A stretch of DNA of 11,432 nucleotides from Candidatus Tayloriibacteriota bacterium (GTDB lineage Bacteria; Patescibacteriota; Minisyncoccia; Phycocordibacterales; PALSA-1337). Under the pieces are notes generated by a model that saw only the letters and a program-made list of their open reading frames with translations, had not been told where the DNA came from and did not search any database. Both the position numbers and the translations under genes were made by a program. Shown here piece by piece: positions 5,756 through 11,432 of the stretch; the stretch's first letter is position 1, and each line of letters begins with the position of its first letter. Location: NCBI GenBank assembly GCA_026395095.1, contig JAPLZI010000067.1, forward strand, positions 1 to 11,432, read 5' to 3'.

Positions 5756-7030
5756 ATGACCTTTCAGGGACTAATCGATTTTTTGTACGGTTCATTCCAG
5801 GAATCGCTTTGGCCGATGGTAACCCACTATATTATTATCCTTTCGCCGATATTTGCAGCGATCTTTCTCGGTATAGTCTTCTGGGACATTTGGGTCCGCT
5901 ATGTCCAGCTCAAGAATTTTCTCGGCATTAAATATACAGTCCTAGAATTGCGTCTGCCTAAGGACACATTCAAATCTCCACTGGCTATGGAAACGGTTCT
6001 TCACGCGATACACAATACTTCCGATGGTAGTTATTACGCTCGATATTGGAAAGGGGAGACGAGGCCATGGTATTCATTGGAAATTATATCTGTAGAGGGT
6101 AATGTAAAATTCTTGATTTGGACAGAGGATCAGCGTAAGAACAATTTGAAATCGGCGTTATATTCTCAATATCCCGGCATTGAAATTTATGAAATAGATG
6201 ATTATGCCAAAAACATTCAATACGATCCGAAAGTATGGAAACTGTGGGCCGCAGAATTCAAGTTTAATAAACCTGATCCATATCCGATCAAGACATATGT
6301 TGATTTTGGACTCGACAAGGATCCAAAGGAGGAGTTTAAGGTTGATCCTCTAGTGCATATGCTCGAATGGCTTGGCAGTTTGAGACCAAATGAGCAGGCT
6401 TGGTTCCAATTTGTAGTTCGTGCGCACAAGAATGAGCAGAGGAAGGCCGGACATCTTTGGAAAGTGACAGACAAATGGAAGGATGATGCACAAAGTGAGG
6501 TAAACAAAATACTTATTCGCGATCCAAAAACAAAGGTAGCTGGGGAAATAAACCCTGAGACTGGCTTTGGAAAACTCCCTACAATATCGAAGGGTGAACA
6601 AGAAATTGTAGCAGCTATCGAACGCAGTCTCCAAAAATTACCTTTTGATGTTTGCGTGCGTGGTGCTTACATAGCAAAGAGGGATATATTCGATACACCA
6701 TTCGGGATCGGCGGTATCATAGCTAGCCTGAAGCAATTCAATACAGAGCATTTAAATGGATTCCGGCCAAATGGCAAGAAATGGATAGCTAAGTTTGATT
6801 ACCCATGGCAGGACTACAAGAATATACGCAGAACATATCTATCTAAAATGTTTCTTAAGGCCTATCGTCGACGTTCAGCGTTTTATCCACCATTCAAGAC
6901 ATCATCCATGGTCCTCAACACCGAGGAGTTGGCGACGATATATCATCTACCTGGATCAGTTGCCGGCACACCGACCCTAAAGCGCGTTCCGTCGAAGAAA
7001 TCAGAGGCTCCTACAAATCTGCCAGTATAA
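5756..7030 (+). CDS. Single-pass membrane protein, possibly partner of a secretion/DNA-transfer ATPase
   Basis: The 424-residue protein has one strongly hydrophobic helix near the N-terminus (about 23-46, YIIILSPIFAAIFLGIVFW), followed by a basic/aromatic stretch and a long soluble region rich in Trp, Tyr and charged residues. The C-terminus, SSMVLNTEELATIYHLPG then AGTPTLKRVPSKKSEAPTNLP, resembles the LxxEELAxLxHxP endings I recall from membrane proteins that precede or are fused to VirD4/TraC/HerA-type ATPases in CPR and Actinobacteria. No Walker motif is present, so it is not itself an ATPase. It is the first gene of an operon: stop TAA at 7028-7030, one spacer base, then the mltG ATG. A cell-envelope role is likely from mltG next door; a secretion or conjugation role is inference. 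ATG 5756 is set by the extended -10 that lies 6 nt upstream. Confidence 0.6.
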   Translation: MTFQGLIDFLYGSFQESLWPMVTHYIIILSPIFAAIFLGIVFWDIWVRYVQLKNFLGIKYTVLELRLPKDTFKSPLAMETVLHAIHNTSDGSYYARYWKGETRPWYSLEIISVEGNVKFLIWTEDQRKNNLKSALYSQYPGIEIYEIDDYAKNIQYDPKVWKLWAAEFKFNKPDPYPIKTYVDFGLDKDPKEEFKVDPLVHMLEWLGSLRPNEQAWFQFVVRAHKNEQRKAGHLWKVTDKWKDDAQSEVNKILIRDPKTKVAGEINPETGFGKLPTISKGEQEIVAAIERSLQKLPFDVCVRGAYIAKRDIFDTPFGIGGIIASLKQFNTEHLNGFRPNGKKWIAKFDYPWQDYKNIRRTYLSKMFLKAYRRRSAFYPPFKTSSMVLNTEELATIYHLPGSVAGTPTLKRVPSKKSEAPTNLPV

Positions 7031-7031
7031 T

Positions 7032-7944
7032 ATGCTTACACCAAAACGGATTATTGCTGGGGTGGTTCTTATTGTGGCTTTGTTTGTTATCATCACTGCG
7101 ATCGGTTCCAGTGGCAAAAGGTCAGACGCTTTCTGGAGCCGCGAGTGTACTAGCTCTCAAAGGCATTATAAGATCAAGGCTTTTATTCAGGGTTTATGCG
7201 ACACTGTTAGATGGATCAACTGGAGTTAAGACTGGAGATTATTTGTTTACTAAGCCCGAATCAGCTTTGAGAGTCGCCTCACGCCTAGTAAAAGGTGAAT
7301 TAGGATTTTCTCTGGTCAAGGTTACTATTCCTGAAGGTAAAAATTCCAGAGATATAGCTCTATTGATCGCAAAGACCATCCCATCATTCTCAAAGGATGA
7401 ATTCCTTAAAATTTCCAAACAACATGAAGGCTACTTATTTCCTGAAACATATTTCTGGCCGACGAATGTCACGCCCGAGCAGGTTGTGCGAGACCTGAAG
7501 GCACAATTTGACGCCAAAGCTTTGACTATAAAAACCGATGTGGATAAATATGGCAAGCCTATCGGTGATGTTATGAAGATGGCCTCAATAGTAGAGAGAG
7601 AAGCAACTTCAAGCACTGATCGCCGAATCGTCGCAGGAGTCCTGTGGAAACGGCTTGCCGACGGTATGGCGCTCCAGGTTGATCCTCCCTTCGAATATTT
7701 CCTGAATAAGACCTCGGACAAACTGACTCTGGAGGATCTAAAAATAGATTCTCCATATAATCTATATATACACACTGGTTTACCTCCAACTCCTATCAAT
7801 AATCCTGGCCTCGAAGCTATTCTGGATACACTAAATCCAACAAAAACAGCATATTGGTATTATTTGTCAGGCAAGGATGGAACAATGCACTACGCCAAGA
7901 CGCTTGACGGCCGCCTTGCCAACAAGTACAAATATCTGGACTAA
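7032..7944 (+). CDS. mltG: Endolytic murein transglycosylase MltG, N-terminus frameshifted
   Basis: MltG (YceG family) is a membrane-anchored lytic transglycosylase that cuts nascent glycan strands and so sets their length. The signal anchor, MLTPKRIIAGVVLIVALFVI, is read from ATG 7032, one base after the previous stop; the rest is in another frame from about 7105 (VPVAKGQTLSGAASVL) to the TAA at 7942-7944. Conserved parts are VTIPEGKNSRDIA, HEGYLFPETYFWP, the catalytic region ASIVEREA with the Glu codon at 7594-7596, QVDPP, and DSPYNLYIHTGLPPTPINNPGLEAI. The usual linker of 15-20 residues between the helix and the VPVAKG start is missing, so a small out-of-frame deletion near 7100-7107 fits better than a single base error. 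A TTG at 7054 opens the main frame and would also give a hydrophobic start, but without the positively charged lead. The body is intact. Confidence 0.85.
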
Positions 7945-7945
7945 C

Positions 7946-8047
7946 ATGTCCAAATCAAAGTCAACAAAAAAAGTGTTCGTAGTGACATACACGAATGAAG
8001 GGCTAAAGATTCAGCTAGGGATTGACCACGCTTTGGTCAGGAGATAA
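7946..8047 (+). CDS. 33-residue hypothetical ORF at operon end
   Basis: The ATG lies one base after the mltG stop, the same TAA-N-ATG spacing as between the two preceding genes, which favours a real, translationally coupled ORF. The product begins MSKSKSTKKVFVVTYTNEG and ends GIDHALVRR: a basic, Ser/Lys-rich start followed by a beta-prone stretch. There is no membrane helix or recognised motif. It could be the remnant of a longer gene. A terminator follows 20 nt later. Confidence 0.4.
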   Translation: MSKSKSTKKVFVVTYTNEGLKIQLGIDHALVRR

Positions 8048-8067
8048 ACGAGAAAAGAGAATTTAAA

Positions 8068-8093
8068 CAAAAATCGCCTACTCGGGCGTTTTT
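8068..8093 (+). terminator. Intrinsic terminator of the 5756-8047 operon
   Basis: The stem CGCC (8075-8078) / GGCG (8085-8088) with loop TACTCG is extended by A5/T5 pairing (8069-8073 with 8089-8093) around one bulged T, and ends in a T run. The A/T symmetry means it could also work on the opposite strand, towards which the primase-helicase gene points. Confidence 0.75.
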
Positions 8094-8212
8094 GTATTTA
8101 GTTTATTACCCCGTAGTTGCCCGTGTGGCGAGCGGTTGAGACCAAGTGAGAGAATTGTACCAATTCCAAAACCAAAAACGACTGTGGACGAATTTTGAGA
8201 GCTTGGAACGAT

Positions 8213-8240
8213 TTGCTTAACTTAAGCAATATTAAGCAAA
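8213..8240. repeat. TTGCTTAA inverted/direct repeats at the primase-helicase stop
   Basis: TTGCTTAA (8213-8220), one base, then TTAAGCAA (8222-8229) form a perfect hairpin, and a further TTAAGCAAA (8232-8240) contains the stop codon of the minus-strand gene. The hairpin lies just after that gene's stop and may mark its mRNA end, although no T run follows. The remaining intergenic sequence (8094-8212) shows nothing I recognise. Confidence 0.5.
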
Positions 8241-10478
8241 CTTTATCTGAGCTTTAAGCTTTTTATAATATCGTTCGCGTTGTTTGAACTGTTTCTCTAA
8301 AAATGGAATCTGTATATCTCGATAGTCAATGATTATCTTCTGAACCCCGATATCTCGGAGACGCCCCACATATTGGACAAGTTTACCTTCAAACGAAAAC
8401 GGAAACGCCAAGATGAGACAAGAAATACTTCGAATATCCAGACCTTCGCCAAAAAACTGGCCGGTGGAAAGAATGACTTGATAGTGTCCGGACTCAATCT
8501 GTTTGAGTTTCGATTTTCTTTTTGGAGCAGAATCATCTCCCGAAATAACGATTGTCTCACATTTGCCTTTGAGGTACATAGCCAAAATTTCCAAATGCTC
8601 TTTACGCTCGCTCAATACAAGTAATTTTTTGTTATCAGCAACTTTGCTTAGAATATCCTCAATGACCATCTGATTTCTGGTGGTGTCAAAACATACAACT
8701 TTGGCTAAAAGTTGGAAGTGATCGGTACTAAACTTAAATGGCACAACTAAAGCTGTCGTGCGAATTAAAACTTCAGGTGGCTGATGTGGAAGATCGGAAA
8801 TAGGTTCAATATCTGTAGCTTCCATGTGAGCAATAATCTCGCCTATATAAGCATAGATCAATTTTTCATCGTTATGTTTTCGTTTTGGTGTAGCAGTAAG
8901 GCCATAAATATATTTTGGATTGAGTTGTGCGATGACTTCTCGAAAAGTAGCTGCTGGAATATGATGGCATTCGTCTACGATAATTGTGCCAAATTTATCT
9001 CTCAATTCTGACAAGTCACCTTTACGAGCTAAGCTCTGCAATAAACCGATGGTTATCTGCTTGCCTAACTTTTTCTTTGTTCCCGAATATTGGCCAATAT
9101 GTAGTTTTGTAATTCCCAAAAACGATTGAATTCTTTCAATCCATTGATCAAGTAACTGCTTACGATGGACAAGAATAAGAGCCGGTAATTGTCTACGAGC
9201 TATGAGTTCCAAGCCGATAATAGTTTTGCCACTACCGGATGGAGCGACGATAACACCTTGATCAGATTGCGTAGCTGTTTCTATGATCGGTATTTGTGAT
9301 GGTGTTAATTCTATTTGACTTTTATAATCAGTTTCTTCAAAAGAAGGGACATTAAATCGTATTTTATAGGCAGTATTATTTTCTTTGAGAAAGTTGACAA
9401 GGTTTTGTAAAAACCCACGAGGTAAAGAAACGATATCACCTTCTTCGTCAATTAATTTAAAATATTTTTCTACGCCGTAGACCGATTTTCCTAATCTTCG
9501 TTTAGTGAGATATTCCGTGTTCAGAAAATTGAGGTCCTCTTTGAGAAAATGAATGAGGCTATGAGTAAGCTCTGCTCGTCTCAAGTTTATTTGATTACTT
9601 ACAAAAATTTCTAATCCATTATCAGATCGTGTTTTTAACACTGGCTTTCCAGTGTCTGCAAAAATTGCTTGGTGGATTGAATCCAAATCAGTAACAGTGT
9701 GTTTTTTGATATCAGCAAGAAACTGCCATTGATCAGGAAATGGCTTTGCAGTCTCCGAATCGATAAAGACGGCGTTGTTGTTTTCTACCGATTTACCTTG
9801 AAGTGGCAGGGCGATAAGATTACCAAAACCAGCTTTGCTCAATGTGTCTTGATTGGGGAACAGACGATCAAAACTGACTTCTTTTTCAAACTCGGAAACA
9901 TTGAATGCTTTACGAATAAGCTCGAGCGCAATTTGTCGACTCTTATAGCATGGATAGGCTTCAGAAAAGAAAATCCATACATGACCACCGTCACCCGAGC
10001 GAGAACGTTCAAGATACGCAGAGAGTCCAACTTCTTTGCAAACCTGCAAAAACGATTTACTATCTTTTAACCAATTTTCACCATCAAAATCAGCCGCAAT
10101 AAAGTACGATGTGTTTTCGGGTAAGATAGGATATATGCCGATTACATGTTGACCCATGAGATGTTTTCTAACAACATCTCGAGTTAGTGGTATTAGTTTC
10201 TTATTTTCAAAATCTTTCATTGAACCACCCCGTCCCTTGTGTGACATGAACTCATCCCAATTAAACTCATATGCTGGGCTGTATCCAGACCGACCTTCTT
10301 TTTCCCATCGACGCGCATACACATCCGTTCTTCCTCGGAACAGCGACATATATAACTCAAGCTGTTGTATGGTGATAGAAATCATAGGATTTTGGTGTTT
10401 TTGAGCTATCCACATTGTTTGAGTGTTGACGTCCCCAATCCTGACCAGTATACTATCTGTACTGGTCAAAAACAACAT
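8232..10478 (-). CDS. Archaeo-eukaryotic primase / SF2 helicase fusion (TOTE-type)
   Basis: Numbered from ATG 10478, the 748-residue frame has two enzymatic halves. Residues about 38-260 are an archaeo-eukaryotic primase domain of the kind linked to TOTE conflict systems: LYMSLFRGRTDVYARRW, the catalytic AADFDGENW (Asp130/Asp132), RSRSGDGGHVWIFF with His166, and SFDRLFPNQD (Asp204). Residues about 385-748 are an XPB/UvsW-like SF2 helicase: APSGSGKT (412-419), DECH (502-505), LTATPKRK (527-534), and QYVGRLR (702-708). All signature residues are intact, so priming and ATP-driven unwinding are likely. The Cys-rich knuckle seen in many relatives is replaced by NWDEFMSHKGRGG. No nuclease domain is present. 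The true start may be Met22 (10415) or Met32 (10385), because a candidate promoter and operator overlap codons 4-13. The region is more A+T-rich than leuS, suggesting transfer. Its divergent neighbour is an AAA_14 ATPase. Confidence 0.85.
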   Translation of the reverse strand: MLFLTSTDSILVRIGDVNTQTMWIAQKHQNPMISITIQQLELYMSLFRGRTDVYARRWEKEGRSGYSPAYEFNWDEFMSHKGRGGSMKDFENKKLIPLTRDVVRKHLMGQHVIGIYPILPENTSYFIAADFDGENWLKDSKSFLQVCKEVGLSAYLERSRSGDGGHVWIFFSEAYPCYKSRQIALELIRKAFNVSEFEKEVSFDRLFPNQDTLSKAGFGNLIALPLQGKSVENNNAVFIDSETAKPFPDQWQFLADIKKHTVTDLDSIHQAIFADTGKPVLKTRSDNGLEIFVSNQINLRRAELTHSLIHFLKEDLNFLNTEYLTKRRLGKSVYGVEKYFKLIDEEGDIVSLPRGFLQNLVNFLKENNTAYKIRFNVPSFEETDYKSQIELTPSQIPIIETATQSDQGVIVAPSGSGKTIIGLELIARRQLPALILVHRKQLLDQWIERIQSFLGITKLHIGQYSGTKKKLGKQITIGLLQSLARKGDLSELRDKFGTIIVDECHHIPAATFREVIAQLNPKYIYGLTATPKRKHNDEKLIYAYIGEIIAHMEATDIEPISDLPHQPPEVLIRTTALVVPFKFSTDHFQLLAKVVCFDTTRNQMVIEDILSKVADNKKLLVLSERKEHLEILAMYLKGKCETIVISGDDSAPKRKSKLKQIESGHYQVILSTGQFFGEGLDIRSISCLILAFPFSFEGKLVQYVGRLRDIGVQKIIIDYRDIQIPFLEKQFKQRERYYKKLKAQIKFA
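10442..10468. promoter_or_regulatory. 9-9-9 inverted repeat, likely operator for the divergent gene pair
   Basis: TGACCAGTA (10442-10450), nine bases, then TACTGGTCA (10460-10468) is a perfect dyad typical of a dimeric repressor site. On the minus strand it covers TATACT (10452-10447, a 5/6 match to the -10 consensus) with TTGTTT (10475-10470) 17 nt upstream. No regulator gene for it is visible in the window. Confidence 0.6.
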
Positions 10479-10504
10479 ATTTTGCCCAGTGGAAGTAAAA
10501 TACT

Positions 10505-11432
10505 ATGCAAAATAACCTAAAAGACATCGTTTCTGGTCAAAAACTACAAAAAGAGGAGCTTTTAACTCTTGCTTATATAGATCGAACCAAAGAACCATTT
10601 GCTAAAAAATGGCTGGATTCTAGTTTGATAAAAGTAGTTCTCGGTCCCAGACGAGCTGGAAAATCAATATTTTCGCTCGTACTTTTGAAAGACCGCCCGT
10701 TTATGTACTTCAATTTCGATGATGAAGTATTGTCGAGTGTGGGAGGCATATCTACGGATGAACTAATGAAAGAACTGCACGCCGCTTATGGCAGTGATGT
10801 AAAAACTATTTTATTCGACGAGATTCAAAACTTGCCAAGCTGGGAGTTATTTGCAAATCGTCTGCACCGAGGCGGATACAATTTGGTACTCACTGGGTCC
10901 AACGCACAGTTGCTTTCAAAAGAACTTGCTACACACCTTACTGGCAGACATATGCCCATAGAAATACTACCGTTTGATTTCAATGAATTTCTTCGATCAA
11001 AAAAATTTCAAATAAATCAGGAATATGCCTCCTTGCCACGACAACGAGGCGAGCTCCTGAATCTTACGGAGAATTATCTTCTCAATGGCGGATTTCCCGA
11101 GGTAGCAGTAAGCAACGTCGATCCCAAAGACTATCTCGATGTTCTTCTTGATGCGGTACTTTTCAAAGATGTGGTCAAAAGACATAGAGTTAAATTCTCA
11201 ACTCAGGTAAGCAATCTAGCCAATCATCTGATAAACAATTTTTCTAGTTTATATACAGTTAGAAAACTGATGGAGGCTTTGAATTTAAAGAGCACTACAA
11301 CCATAGAGAAATATATAAATTATCTTGAAGAAGCGTATCTAGTCTTTTCTCTACTACGATACTCTCCAAAATCATTAGAGCGAATAAAATCTCCTCGAAA
11401 AGTCTATGCTGTTGACAATGGTTTTATAATTG
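10505..11432 (+). CDS. AAA_14 / DUF4143 family ATPase, 3' truncated by window
   Basis: The frame starts at ATG 10505 and runs off the right edge after 309 codons. It shows Walker A GPRRAGKS (47-54), Walker B TILFDEIQ (101-108), a sensor-like LVLTGSN (127-133), and HLTGRH (144-149), followed by IEILPFDFNEF and the NYLLNGGFPEV stretch typical of AAA_14 ATPases that carry a C-terminal DUF4143. The part after about residue 205 (TVRKLMEALNLKSSTTTIEKYINYLEEAYLVFSL) is that winged-helix-like C-terminal region; the last portion, ending in AVDNGFI, is where the family continues for several tens of residues more. GGAAG lies 9 nt before the ATG, the only Shine-Dalgarno-like site seen in the window. Family members are common in archaea, CPR and gut bacteria; their substrate is not established. 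It is divergent from the primase-helicase over 26 bp, so shared control is plausible. Confidence 0.85.
   Translation, partial: MQNNLKDIVSGQKLQKEELLTLAYIDRTKEPFAKKWLDSSLIKVVLGPRRAGKSIFSLVLLKDRPFMYFNFDDEVLSSVGGISTDELMKELHAAYGSDVKTILFDEIQNLPSWELFANRLHRGGYNLVLTGSNAQLLSKELATHLTGRHMPIEILPFDFNEFLRSKKFQINQEYASLPRQRGELLNLTENYLLNGGFPEVAVSNVDPKDYLDVLLDAVLFKDVVKRHRVKFSTQVSNLANHLINNFSSLYTVRKLMEALNLKSTTTIEKYINYLEEAYLVFSLLRYSPKSLERIKSPRKVYAVDNGFII

Noticed and set aside
7032..7229. Independent 65-residue membrane peptide gene
   Set aside because: Its first part is the expected MltG signal anchor and the remainder is the shadow of the MltG body in another frame.
8100..8212. RNA gene or remnant CDS between the operon terminator and the primase-helicase
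   Set aside because: No tRNA-like T-arm or cloverleaf was found, and short minus-strand frames gave no recognisable motif; only a small GAATTG/CAATTC dyad is visible.

Overview
The window looks like a chromosomal piece of a Patescibacteria / Candidate Phyla Radiation bacterium, most like Parcubacteria. This is judged from protein style, not from a marker gene. Pointers are a leucyl-tRNA synthetase enlarged by inserted enzyme domains, a sigma-region-4 protein fused to a HARE-type winged helix, a Thr/Pro-rich surface protein with an S74 chaperone domain, near absence of Shine-Dalgarno sites, and very short leaders. The standard code with TAA/TAG/TGA stops fits all frames.

Layout. 1-763 (+): the 3' end of a peptidase-S74/tail-fibre-type surface protein. 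775-1040 (-): a HigA-like XRE antitoxin/regulator broken by one missing base in an A run, with a perfect 20-bp palindrome over its promoter. 1141-4507 (+): leuS, encoding a LeuRS with a NUDIX domain and an RBBP9/YdeN-like serine hydrolase inserted beside and into the start of the editing domain. It is interrupted near 3724 by what looks like a 17-nt deletion. 4559-5599 (+): sigma region 4 plus HARE-HTH protein. 5604-5733: a 130-bp element bounded by 26-bp inverted repeats. 5756-8047 (+): a tight operon of a one-helix membrane protein, mltG (N-terminus frameshifted) and a 33-residue ORF, ending at a terminator at 8068-8093. 8232-10478 (-): an archaeo-eukaryotic primase fused to an SF2 helicase, the TOTE-type architecture. 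10505 to the end (+): an AAA_14/DUF4143 ATPase cut by the window edge. The last two genes are divergent, share a 26-bp gap, and are visibly more A+T-rich than the rest, which suggests an accessory island.

How it works together. leuS and the sigma-4 gene are co-directional with no terminator seen between them. The 5756-8047 operon is envelope related (membrane protein plus peptidoglycan lytic transglycosylase). The primase-helicase and AAA_14 ATPase may be a defence or mobile-element module, controlled through a TGACCAGTA inverted repeat over a candidate promoter.

Cautions. Three genes (the XRE gene, leuS, mltG) have frame breaks. leuS is essential, so consensus error is a serious possibility for all three. 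The two most unusual features are the doubly inserted LeuRS and a recurrent pattern of extended -10 boxes lying 6-13 nt before start codons, which implies leaderless or nearly leaderless mRNAs.
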